From NCBI GenBank assembly GCA_007745835.1, contig CP036424.1, forward strand, positions 3,397,968-3,461,967: a stretch of 64,000 nt of DNA, in the 5' to 3' direction. Each line of letters begins with the position of its first letter. The stretch's first letter is position 1. This DNA is from Planctomycetes bacterium MalM25. Its GTDB lineage: Bacteria; Planctomycetota; Planctomycetia; Pirellulales; Lacipirellulaceae. The notes under the pieces are model-generated. The model worked only from the letters and a program-made list of their open reading frames with translations, was not told where the DNA came from and did no database searches. The translations under genes were made by a program, and so were the position numbers. Below are positions 56,780 through 64,000 of the stretch, piece by piece.

Positions 56780-56796
56780 GATTCTAACGGAGAATC
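56780..56796 (-). promoter_or_regulatory. 17-bp palindrome before PEP-CTERM paralogue 3
   Basis: GATTCT-AACGG-AGAATC; the arms are the same as in the other two copies and the 5-base centre differs by one base. It lies 58 bases before the start codon. Confidence 0.6.
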
Positions 56797-56851
56797 CGAC
56801 ACGGCATCCGGAGAGCCTGGGATCCGAATTGGGTGACAACACCCTATTCAT

Positions 56852-56893
56852 TCAGGCGGCTAAAAAAGCGTCACCCCCGGTGAGGGTGAGGCT
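56852..56893 (-). pseudogene. 14-codon tail of a fourth beta-helix copy
   Basis: Reads SLTLTGGDAFLAA and TGA on the minus strand, matching the last residues of truncated copies A and B (LTLTGGDVSLAA). Nothing of the gene body remains. It marks a fourth, lost cassette between paralogue 3 and the NagB fusion gene. Confidence 0.65.
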
Positions 56894-56941
56894 GGCGCGC
56901 TTAGAACTTTACGCTTAATCCTGAATCCGTGTGAAACGACT

Positions 56942-58930
56942 TCACACCACGCCGTCTAAATCGCCCTTCCAGCGAACGAAGCCTTCGATGCCTTCGAACT
57001 CCGACAGACCGAGTTGGTCGTAGAGTTCGGCGCAGCCGCGGTTGCGGTCTTCGGCCCGTTGCCAGAACTCGCGCGGGTCGCTGCCCGGGTACAGGGCTTT
57101 GTCCTTCTGCGACTCGTGCTTGAAGATCGCGGTCCGCTTCCGCATCAGCTCCGCGGGGCTGAGGGGGACGGCCATCTCGATCTGGTGCGGCTCCCACTCC
57201 TGCCACGCGCCGCGGTACAACCAGACGACGCACTGCTGCATCCACGCCTCGTCCCGCAGCCGGTCGCACGCGGTGAGGATCGCGCGGAGGCAGACGCGGT
57301 GCGTGCCGTGCGGGTCGGAGAGGTCGCCCGCGCAGTAGAGCTGGTGCGGCTGGATCTCTCGCAGGTAATCCATGATGAGTTGGATGTCCGCCTCGCCGAG
57401 CGGGTCCTTGCGGACGCGGCCCGTCTGGTAGAAGGGCATGTCGAGGAAGCGGCAGCGCTCCTCGGGCACGCCGGCGACGCGGGCTCCGGCGCGGGCCTCG
57501 GCGCGGCGGATGAGGCCCTTGATCGCCTGGACCTCGGGGCTATCGACCTGGCCGGGCTCTTTGTGGCGCAGGAACGTTTCGACGTGCTCCTCGAGCTTCG
57601 TCGTCTGCTCCGGGTCGATGCCGAACTGCCGGTTGAACTCGGCCATGAACTCGGCGTAGCGGATGGCGTCGTCGTCGAACACCGCGACGTTGCCCGATGT
57701 CTGGTAGGCGATGTGGACCTCGTGGCCCGTGTCGCTCAGGCGGATGAGCGTCCCGCCCATGGAGATGACGTCGTCGTCCGGGTGGGGCGAGAAGCAGATC
57801 ACCCGCTTGGGGAAGATGTCGTCGTGCGCCTGCCGGCGGTCGCCCGGCTGGCGGCGTTCGGGCGGCTTGCCGCCGGGCCAGCCGGTGATGGTCGCTTGGA
57901 GCTGACGGAAGACCTGGAGGTTGATGTCGTAGGCGCGGCCCTTCTTGGCGAGCAGCTCCTGGAGGCCCTCTTCGTTGTAGTCCTCTTCGGTCAGCTTGAG
58001 GATCGGCTTGTCGACCTTGCGGGCGAGCCAGATGACCGCCTTGCGGGTCCAGAACTCGTCCCACTCGAAGACGCCGCCCGGGCCGCTTGAGAGGGGGCCG
58101 AGCAGCCAGGGCGCCTGGTAGCGCGTGAGCCGGTCGGCCGCCGCCTCGTCGAGGACCATCTTGCTGTTCGGGTGGTCCTGCAAGAAGCTCGCGGCGACGA
58201 TCGGCGTGATTTCGCCCTCGACCGTCTTGGCGACGACCTTCGCCTTGCCCTCGCCGAACGCGAGCAGGTAGACCTGCCGCGCCTGGAGGATCGTGCCGAC
58301 GCCCATCGTGATAGCGCGGCGGGGGACGTACTCCTCGCCGAAGAAGTCGCCGGCGGCGTCCTGGCGGGTCTTCTTGTCGAGGGTGATCATGCGGGTGCGG
58401 CTCTCGCGGCCCGAGCCGGGCTCGTTGAAGCCGATGTGGCCCGTGCGGCCGATGCCGAGGACCTGCACGTCGATGCCGCCCAGGTCGATGATCTTTTGTT
58501 CGTAGGCGGCGCAGTGCGCGAGGACCTCCTCCTCGGGCAACGTGCCGTCGGGGATGTGGACGTTCGCCCTGTCGATGTCGATGTGGTCGAACAGGTTCTC
58601 GTTCATGAACCGGACGTAGCTCTGCAGCTCGTTGGGCTGCATCGGGTAGTACTCGTCCAGGTTGAACGTGTGGACGCCGGCGAAGGAGAGGCCCTCCTCG
58701 CGGTGCAGGCGGACCAGCTCGGCGTACATGGTCGTCGGCGTGCTGCCGGTCGCCAGGCCGAGCACGCAGGGGCGTCCCTCTTCGGCGCGCTGGCGGATCA
58801 GGTCGGCGATCTGTGCGGCGACGTACTCGCTCGCTCCCTCCGCGTGCTTAAACACGCAGCAGGGGATCCGCTCGATCTGGTTGCGGGGGTCGAAGTCCGT
58901 CAGGGTCTCGGGCTTCAAGTCGGTGGCCAT
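56942..58930 (-). CDS. nagB: Glucosamine-6-phosphate deaminase fused to a PIG-L deacetylase-like domain
   Basis: A 662-residue fusion. Residues about 20-270 are glucosamine-6-phosphate deaminase (NagB): GLATGSTPTTMYAEL (58-72), FNLDEYYPM with Asp92-Glu93, and active-site His165 in GIGRTGHIGFNEPGSGR. It converts glucosamine-6-phosphate to fructose-6-phosphate and ammonia. From about 390 a PIG-L-type domain: SPHPDDDVISMGGTLIRL metal motif and DPHGTHRVCLRAI for the third ligand; such domains deacetylate N-acetylglucosamine compounds. A joint deacetylase-deaminase action on amino sugars is likely. This fusion is known in Bacteroidetes and planctomycetes. ATG 58930 (MATDLKPETLTDF) is the chosen start. 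Confidence 0.88.
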   Translation of the reverse strand: MATDLKPETLTDFDPRNQIERIPCCVFKHAEGASEYVAAQIADLIRQRAEEGRPCVLGLATGSTPTTMYAELVRLHREEGLSFAGVHTFNLDEYYPMQPNELQSYVRFMNENLFDHIDIDRANVHIPDGTLPEEEVLAHCAAYEQKIIDLGGIDVQVLGIGRTGHIGFNEPGSGRESRTRMITLDKKTRQDAAGDFFGEEYVPRRAITMGVGTILQARQVYLLAFGEGKAKVVAKTVEGEITPIVAASFLQDHPNSKMVLDEAAADRLTRYQAPWLLGPLSSGPGGVFEWDEFWTRKAVIWLARKVDKPILKLTEEDYNEEGLQELLAKKGRAYDINLQVFRQLQATITGWPGGKPPERRQPGDRRQAHDDIFPKRVICFSPHPDDDVISMGGTLIRLSDTGHEVHIAYQTSGNVAVFDDDAIRYAEFMAEFNRQFGIDPEQTTKLEEHVETFLRHKEPGQVDSPEVQAIKGLIRRAEARAGARVAGVPEERCRFLDMPFYQTGRVRKDPLGEADIQLIMDYLREIQPHQLYCAGDLSDPHGTHRVCLRAILTACDRLRDEAWMQQCVVWLYRGAWQEWEPHQIEMAVPLSPAELMRKRTAIFKHESQKDKALYPGSDPREFWQRAEDRNRGCAELYDQLGLSEFEGIEGFVRWKGDLDGVV

Positions 58931-59085
58931 GGGTCGAGAAAGGGACCGAGTGCAGGAGGCGGGAGTGGGCACAGCAGCTCCTTTGTAGCAAGCTGCCCCG
59001 CCCCTGTGGGTGAAAATGAGTATCCATGTCGCGCCTATGCGCAAGCCCTTACGCCGACCACTCCGATCGGGCCAATCGAAGGCCC

Positions 59086-60132
59086 TCAGACCTTTACGCG
59101 GCGGCCCTTCGCGAGGCTCTTCGCCTGGGCCTGGCAGAGGCGGATGGCGTCGCGCGCCGGCTCGGCACCGAGCACGGGGGACTCCTCGCCGGCCTTCACG
59201 CAACGGACGAACTCCTTCAACTCCGCGGCGAAGGCGTCCATCGGGTCGCCGCCGGCGAGCTTCGGCTCACGCGCCTTGCCGGTGGGCGTTAGCACGGTCG
59301 GCGGGCAGAGGTACTCGGCCCGGTCGCCCAGGACCGCAAAGTCGAACAGGAGTGTCGCCCGCTCGAGGTGGATCTCGAAGGCGTGCTGGAAGGGACGGCC
59401 TTGTTGGTTGATCACGCCCGACGTGGCGGTGACCGAGTAGTCGGCGCCCTCGCCAAACTCGAACTGCGTGTTCCAGTACTCGGGCAGCCCGTCGCGCAAA
59501 CGGCCCTGCGAAGTCACCCCGGTCGGCGCGCCGAACAGCAAGCGGATGAAGTGCGCGTCGTGCACGTGCAGGTCGAGCAGCGGGCCGCCGACCCGATCGG
59601 CGTCCCAGAAGTTGGTGAGCCATGCCGGATCGGAGATAACCCGTTTGAACGAGCCTCCGAGCAACGCGCCGTGCTTGCCGCCGCGGACCTCCTTCAGAGC
59701 CCAGGCGTACTCGGGGAAGTAGGGGAGCACGTGCCCGATCATCAGCCGCCGCTCCGCCTTCTCCGCGGCGCGCCGCATCCGGTCGCAGTCCGCGGGACGC
59801 ATCGCCATCGGCTTCTCGCAGAAGACATGCTTCCCCGCGGCGAGCGCCCGGCAGGCGGCGTCGGCGTGCAGCGCCGGCGGGAGGCAGATATCAATCGCGT
59901 CGAGCGATTCGTCGGCGAGCATCTCGTCGAGCGTCTCGTAGGCGGCGACGCCCGACAGGTCCATCCGCTCGCCGGGCGGGCCGAAGTTGCCTTGGATCGT
60001 GCGCCAATCCCCAGAACGGATCGCCGGCTTCGGGTCGCAGATCGCCGCGACCTTCACACCGCGCAGCTTCGCGTAGGAGAGGTAGTGGACCATCCCCATG
60101 AAACCGACGCCGGCGATGCCTACTCGGAGCAT
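59086..60132 (-). CDS. Gfo/Idh/MocA-family oxidoreductase
   Basis: A 348-residue NAD(P)-dependent sugar oxidoreductase. Rossmann motif GIAGVGFMGMVHYLSYAK at residues 5-22, the family EKP motif in GKHVFCEKPMAMRPAD, and the catalytic-side segment LLDLHVHDAHFIRLLFG with the conserved Asp and His. Cytoplasmic, no Tat signal. It is read before the NagB fusion and after the TIM-barrel epimerase gene, which it usually accompanies in planctomycete sugar clusters. The substrate is unknown (inositol-, glucose- or glycoside-type). Confidence 0.88.
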   Translation of the reverse strand: MLRVGIAGVGFMGMVHYLSYAKLRGVKVAAICDPKPAIRSGDWRTIQGNFGPPGERMDLSGVAAYETLDEMLADESLDAIDICLPPALHADAACRALAAGKHVFCEKPMAMRPADCDRMRRAAEKAERRLMIGHVLPYFPEYAWALKEVRGGKHGALLGGSFKRVISDPAWLTNFWDADRVGGPLLDLHVHDAHFIRLLFGAPTGVTSQGRLRDGLPEYWNTQFEFGEGADYSVTATSGVINQQGRPFQHAFEIHLERATLLFDFAVLGDRAEYLCPPTVLTPTGKAREPKLAGGDPMDAFAAELKEFVRCVKAGEESPVLGAEPARDAIRLCQAQAKSLAKGRRVKV

Positions 60133-60187
60133 TTCTTGTTAGGGGAGTTTAGTAAGGGAGATGGGGACATCCGGATGGTCACCATGG

Positions 60188-60301
60188 TCCCCCTCTCTTC
60201 CAGGGTGGGGTTAGGGGAGGGTGATCGGTTTCGGCACAGGAGAGACTACCCGTAATGAACGCTCAGACCCTCCCCTAGCCCCTCCCTGAAAGGGAGGGGG
60301 A
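60188..60301. repeat. Inverted repeat, GGGGAGGGT type
   Basis: Left arm (60188-60222) with TTCCAGGG and TTAGGGGAGGGT faces right arm ACCCTCCCCTAGCCCC ... GGGAGGGGGA (60267-60301), a near-perfect long inverted repeat around a 44-base centre. It sits between two co-directional genes. Confidence 0.75.
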
Positions 60302-60320
60302 TTCCACAGCCGCTCCTGGT

Positions 60321-61178
60321 TCAGTTGCCAAGCTTCTTAAGCAGGTCGAGCGCCGCGCCGATCTCGGCCTTCTGCCGTTCGGGCTCTTGCGGGATCTCGC
60401 GTTCGATCGTGAGCGGGCCGTCGTAGCCGATCTCGTCGAGCACGGCGAGGAACGCCGCGAAGTCGACGTCGCCCGCGCCGAGCGGGGTCTCCTCGCCCCA
60501 CGTCTCGCCCGGCTGCGCGCTCCACTTGGCGTCCTTGCAGTGGACGCTGCGGACGTGTTCGCCGAGCTGCTGGAGCGCCGGCAGGGGCTCGCCACAGCCG
60601 TAGAGGATCATGTTGGCCGGGTCGAAGTTCACGCCGAGGTTCTTGCGATCGACGGCCGCGAGGAAGGCGAGCAGCACGTCGGCCGGCTCCTGTCCGGTCT
60701 CGAGGTGGACGGCCTGGCCGTGCGGAACGCCGTGGTCGCAGATCGCCCGAGTCGCGGCAACGACCTCGGCGAACTCGCTCGACGCGGGGTCGTGCGGCAC
60801 GAAGCCGACGTGCAAGCCGATCGGGATCGGCCCGCCAGCGTGGCTCGTCTCGTCCGAGGAGAGCAGGCGGGCGAAGTCGGCGATCGCTTTCAGCTCCTCC
60901 AATCGTTCGGCGCGGGTCTCCGCCGGCGCGAGGCCGACCGTGCGCTGCGTCGTCGGGATGTCGGCGTAGCTCTCCCCGTCGAAGCCGGCGAAGACGACCG
61001 AGATCTTCACGCCCAGTTCCACGAGCCGCTGGCGGAACGCGGCGGCGTTCGCCTCGGTGCGTGTGTCGGCGTGGGGCGTGTGCAGGTGGATCGTCGGCAC
61101 GGCGAGGTCGCGGACCACGTCGAGGTGGACCCCCAGGCCGGCGTCGATGCTGGCGAAGACTCCGAGTGGTCGCGGCAT
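60321..61178 (-). CDS. Sugar phosphate isomerase/epimerase-like TIM barrel
   Basis: A 285-residue xylose-isomerase-like TIM barrel (AP endonuclease 2 family). Metal-site residues seen: His and Glu in AVHLETGQEP, Asp in NLGVNFDPANMIL, His in VRSVHCKDAKW, and Glu in PLTIEREIPQ. It would isomerise or epimerise a sugar or keto-inositol. Cytoplasmic. On the same strand as the Gfo/Idh/MocA gene, with an inverted repeat between. These two families work together in oxidoreductive sugar breakdown in this phylum; this is inference here. Confidence 0.85.
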   Translation of the reverse strand: MPRPLGVFASIDAGLGVHLDVVRDLAVPTIHLHTPHADTRTEANAAAFRQRLVELGVKISVVFAGFDGESYADIPTTQRTVGLAPAETRAERLEELKAIADFARLLSSDETSHAGGPIPIGLHVGFVPHDPASSEFAEVVAATRAICDHGVPHGQAVHLETGQEPADVLLAFLAAVDRKNLGVNFDPANMILYGCGEPLPALQQLGEHVRSVHCKDAKWSAQPGETWGEETPLGAGDVDFAAFLAVLDEIGYDGPLTIEREIPQEPERQKAEIGAALDLLKKLGN

Positions 61179-61318
61179 TACTGTCTCGCAAACGAAAGGG
61201 GTACGGCGCCGGGTCGAGCCGCAGGCGGAGAGCCTTCAGTCGCTACGCCGTTGTGAGGCCGAACGCTACAGCACAATTTTTAAGCACTCAATCAAATCCA
61301 GATCGCGCCCGACACGAC

Positions 61319-62674
61319 CTAGCTTTGCGGATCCTCGGAGACCCCTTCGAGGGCCTCTTCCGGGACCGAGCCGCGATCGATCCGATCCCAGAAGGCGATC
61401 GCGAACACGACCAGGATCGCCGCGGCCATGTAGGCGGGCAAGAGCCAGAACTCTTTCCATTGCGTCATCGTTTCCGCCACCAGCGCCCCGTCGAGGTTGT
61501 CCGGCAGGGCGCGGCTGAACATGCCGCCGAACGACTCGAAGAAGCCGACCGAGGCTTCGGGCCGAGCCTCCTTGATGGCCGCCTCGAGGTCGCCCTGACG
61601 GGTCATCGTCTCGCCGAAGTAGTGGCCCGCGATCCAGAAACCGAAGTACATGCCGATCCCCTGCGTGAAGAAGACCAGCATGCTCTGCGCCTGGCTGCGG
61701 ACGCTCTCGGGCGCCTTCTTATCCGTGTACATGAAGCCGGTCACGAAGAAGAAGTCGTAGCAGATGCCGTGCAGGATCACGCCGGCGAGCAGCATCCAGG
61801 TCACCTGGTCCGGCGCGCCGAACGCGAACAGCAGGTACCGCACGACCCACGCCGCCATGCCGATGAGGATCATCCACTTCACGCCGAGCCGGCGGAAGAA
61901 GAAGGGGATGAGCAGCATGAAGACGATCTCGCTCATCTGACCGAGCGTCATCGTCGAGGCGACCTGCTCGAAGCCGGTCTGGTCCAGCAGCTTCGACGTG
62001 AAGCTGTAGTAGTACGCCAGCGGGATGCAGACGAGCGTCGAGCAGACGATGAATACGGCGAACGGCGGGTGCTTCAGCAGACCGAACGCGTCGACCATCA
62101 GCAGGCTGCCGAGGTCCATCGGCTTGCCCTTGGCGGGCGGGGGTGTGTGGGGCAGCGTGAAGCTGTACAGACCGAACGCCAAGGTCGAGTAGGTCGCCAG
62201 CCGTAGGATGTTCACGTCGGCCGACCAGCCGAGCCCGCCCACCAGCAGCCCGGCGGCGATCCACCCGATCGTACCCCACACGCGGATCGCGGGGAACTTG
62301 TTCTGGTCGTCCACGTTCGCGAAAGCGATCGAGTTGCCCAGCCCGAGCGTCGGCATGTAGCAGAGCATGTACGCGGTGAAGAGCCACACCGCGCGCGGGC
62401 CGTCGCCCGCTTCGACGGCGGCGGTCGCCATCCACATGAGCCCCGCGCCGATGAGCATCAGCACGCCCTGCACGATCTGCGATGGGAACAACCGGTCGGC
62501 GATCAGCCCCAGGAAGAGCGGCGCGAGAATCGCAGCGATCGGCGCGCTCTGGTACGCCCCGCCGATCGAATCGTCGAGGCCCTTCGCCCCCAAGCAGAGC
62601 GCGAGCGTCACGAACCACGCCCCCCAGGCGAAGAACTGGAGGAACATCATCACCGACAGGCGGGTCTGGATCAT
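61319..62674 (-). CDS. MFS transporter, nucleoside:H+ symporter type
   Basis: A 451-residue transporter with about twelve helices of the NupG/XapB-type (nucleoside:H+ symporter) family: the start MIQTRLSVMMFLQFFAWGAW, SAPIAAILAPLFLGLIADRL, IRVWGTIGWIAAGLLVGGLG and ICYDFFFVTGFMYTDKKAPE are family signatures. Inner membrane. The real substrate may be a nucleoside or sugar derivative, since planctomycete members of this family are often next to sugar enzymes, as here. It precedes the TIM-barrel gene (140-base gap). Confidence 0.85.
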   Translation of the reverse strand: MIQTRLSVMMFLQFFAWGAWFVTLALCLGAKGLDDSIGGAYQSAPIAAILAPLFLGLIADRLFPSQIVQGVLMLIGAGLMWMATAAVEAGDGPRAVWLFTAYMLCYMPTLGLGNSIAFANVDDQNKFPAIRVWGTIGWIAAGLLVGGLGWSADVNILRLATYSTLAFGLYSFTLPHTPPPAKGKPMDLGSLLMVDAFGLLKHPPFAVFIVCSTLVCIPLAYYYSFTSKLLDQTGFEQVASTMTLGQMSEIVFMLLIPFFFRRLGVKWMILIGMAAWVVRYLLFAFGAPDQVTWMLLAGVILHGICYDFFFVTGFMYTDKKAPESVRSQAQSMLVFFTQGIGMYFGFWIAGHYFGETMTRQGDLEAAIKEARPEASVGFFESFGGMFSRALPDNLDGALVAETMTQWKEFWLLPAYMAAAILVVFAIAFWDRIDRGSVPEEALEGVSEDPQS

Positions 62675-62704
62675 TGGGCCGTCGTGGCTGGGGTCGCGGG
62701 GGGC

Positions 62705-63796
62705 CTACGCGGCCGGCGGGCTCTCCCCGTCGGCGCGGCGCCGCGTCGCGGCAAGCAGCACCATAGCCACGGCGAGCGGCACAAGGAATCCCACGAGTGA
62801 CCCGTAGCCGGGCGGCTGCTTCACCACCACGAACGAGTAGACCAGCCACGCCAGGTAGGCGAGGTAGTAGAGCAGCATCCCGCAGCCCTCGACCCGGCTC
62901 ACCTGCTTGCCGCTCAGAAAGATCGGGAAGCAGGCGACCGAGACAGCGACCATCAGCGGGATGTCGAACCGGAGGGATTGGGCGTGCACGTTGACCCCCT
63001 CCGGGGCGACCGCCGCCGAGACGCCGAGCACCGCCAGGACGTTCAAGATATTGCTCCCCACCACGTTGCCAACCGCCAGATCGCGCTTGCCGCGGAGGCT
63101 CGCCAGCACGGAGATCACCAGCTCGGGGAGCGAGGTGCCGATCGCCACGATCGTGAGCCCGACGACCAGTTCGCTCACGCCCCACGCGGTCGCCAGCTTC
63201 ACGCAGCCATCGACCAAGTAGTTCGCTCCGCCGATCAGCAGCACGAGACCGACGGCGACCAGGGCGAGGTTCGACCCGATCGCCTTGCCCGCCTCGTCGC
63301 TGGGCATGATGTCTTCGAGTTCGTCTTCGAGGTGCTTCGCGTCCCGTTTCCCCTCGACGATGGTCCACGAGAGGTAGAGCACCGTCAGGATCGCGAGCGT
63401 GATCCCTTCGCCCCGCGACAGCGAGCCGTCCATCCCCAGGGCGTAGAGCAGCATCGCGGCGACGATCATCACGGGGATGTCGAGCCGGAAGAGCTGCTTG
63501 CTGACCGCCAGCGGCCCGACGAGCGCCGCGGCGCCGAGGATGAACAGCAGGTTCGACAGGTTGCTGCCCACCACGTTGCCGACCGCCAGGTCGGTCTTGC
63601 CGACGTAGCACGACTGCACGCTGACCGCCATCTCCGGCGCGCTGGTGCCGATCGCCACCACCGTGAGCCCGATGATCAGCGGCGGCACCTTGAACGCGGC
63701 CGCCAGGTTCGACGCCCCCCGCACAAGCAGCTCGCCGCCGGCAATCAGCGCGACGAACCCGCCGAGGATCGAGAGGGTGATGGTCAGGGCGTCCAT
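62705..63796 (-). CDS. YrbG-type Na+/Ca2+ exchanger
   Basis: A 363-residue cation exchanger of the CaCA family. The two inverted alpha repeats are plain: GLTVVAIGTSAPEMAVSVQS with GNVVGSNLSNLLFILG, and GLTIVAIGTSLPELVISVLA with GNVVGSNILNVLAVLG. The Glu residues in SAPEM and SLPEL and the Asn of GSN bind the ions. About ten helices, with an acidic loop between the halves (KHLEDELEDIMPSDE). It exports calcium in exchange for sodium or protons. The stop lies 30 bases before the MFS gene start. Confidence 0.92.
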   Translation of the reverse strand: MDALTITLSILGGFVALIAGGELLVRGASNLAAAFKVPPLIIGLTVVAIGTSAPEMAVSVQSCYVGKTDLAVGNVVGSNLSNLLFILGAAALVGPLAVSKQLFRLDIPVMIVAAMLLYALGMDGSLSRGEGITLAILTVLYLSWTIVEGKRDAKHLEDELEDIMPSDEAGKAIGSNLALVAVGLVLLIGGANYLVDGCVKLATAWGVSELVVGLTIVAIGTSLPELVISVLASLRGKRDLAVGNVVGSNILNVLAVLGVSAAVAPEGVNVHAQSLRFDIPLMVAVSVACFPIFLSGKQVSRVEGCGMLLYYLAYLAWLVYSFVVVKQPPGYGSLVGFLVPLAVAMVLLAATRRRADGESPPAA

Positions 63797-64000
63797 GCGT
63801 TTACCGGCTGGCGAGCGTTAGGAAGGGAGATGGGGGGATGAAGGGGGATAAGGGGATGGTCGCTTGGTGACGAAGAGTCTAACGGCTTGTGAACGAAATA
63901 AGGGAGAGCTTTGATTGGCAGTCGAGTCATTCATCCAGACCTATCTGTAGAGAACGACTACCCTCTGCCGTGCCGCTCATACCCATCTAGCCGCCATCCC
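63797..64000. other. Right-edge non-coding sequence
   Basis: 204 bases upstream of the exchanger gene. Less GC-rich than the genes, with no recognisable gene; the exchanger promoter probably lies here. A gene may begin beyond the window edge. Confidence 0.35.

Noticed and set aside
61719-63611. 630-codon open frame on the minus strand across the MFS and exchanger genes
   Set aside because: It spans two well-supported genes in another frame and is Arg-rich with no recognisable motif.

Overview
The window is a GC-rich bacterial chromosome segment from a planctomycete, most likely order Pirellulales. Family signatures support this. There are two DUF1559 prepilin-like proteins with an FTLVELLVV N-terminus and an H-x9-DG-type C-terminus. 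Several surface proteins open with the planctomycete export motif (LEDRRVLA, LESRRVLA, LEQRRVLA). There are also PEP-CTERM proteins, internal dockerin-like repeats, a sulfatase, Gfo/Idh/MocA and TIM-barrel sugar genes, and many GC-rich intergenic inverted repeats. Species cannot be named from the sequence alone.

Left chromosomal part (1-6583): a partial SGNH hydrolase, a DUF1559 protein with an overlapping lipoprotein gene, a beta-carbonic anhydrase, a sulfatase with a helical-repeat tail, and a PEP-CTERM/dockerin-like protein closed by a 36-bp perfect palindrome.

Integrated island (about 6584-35025, 28.4 kb): a perfect 46-bp direct repeat made of the 3' part of tRNA-Cys(GCA) flanks this segment. 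The intact tRNA lies at the right end beside a tyrosine recombinase remnant; the left end carries only the tRNA 3' part and an orphan P27-type terminase small subunit. Cargo: an ankyrin-repeat fragment; a giant 3657-residue modular surface protein; a six-gene minus-strand cluster (CMD/AhpD-like, NTF2-like, alpha/beta hydrolase, PNPOx-like, isochorismatase-like, deaminase) divergent from a sigma-54 activator with a Cys-rich GAF domain; and a second minus-strand cluster (MarR, pirin, exported pirin, DoxX, TetR, isochorismatase-like, monooxygenase-membrane fusion, amidohydrolase, azoreductase). The soluble enzymes look like a redox and electrophile or xenobiotic detoxification set with three dedicated regulators; this is inferred from families and layout.

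Central chromosomal part (35055-50900): small exported protein, phosphoesterase, aldehyde dehydrogenase plus acetolactate-synthase-like enzyme, FAD disulfide oxidoreductase plus TVP38 membrane protein, DUF547 protein, PPP-type phosphatase, a permease and binding protein of an NMT1/THI5-type ABC system without an adjacent ATPase, a metal-binding-tail lipoprotein, an M24 peptidase, an atypical lactate/malate-dehydrogenase homologue and a second DUF1559-lipoprotein pair. That pair is flanked by two copies of the 3' end of the dehydrogenase gene.

Right part (50932-63796): three tandem cassettes, each a PEP-CTERM paralogue followed by a beta-helix surface gene. Two of the beta-helix genes are truncated at the same point, and a fourth cassette survives only as a 14-codon tail. 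Each PEP-CTERM gene has the same 17-bp palindrome 57-58 bp before its start. After them come a NagB-PIG-L fusion, a Gfo/Idh/MocA oxidoreductase, a sugar epimerase-like TIM barrel, a nucleoside-type MFS transporter and a Na+/Ca2+ exchanger, all on the minus strand.

The most unusual material is the tRNA-Cys island with its giant protein, which carries about 13 copies of a degenerate module I do not recognise, and the tandem PEP-CTERM/beta-helix array with its phased palindromes.
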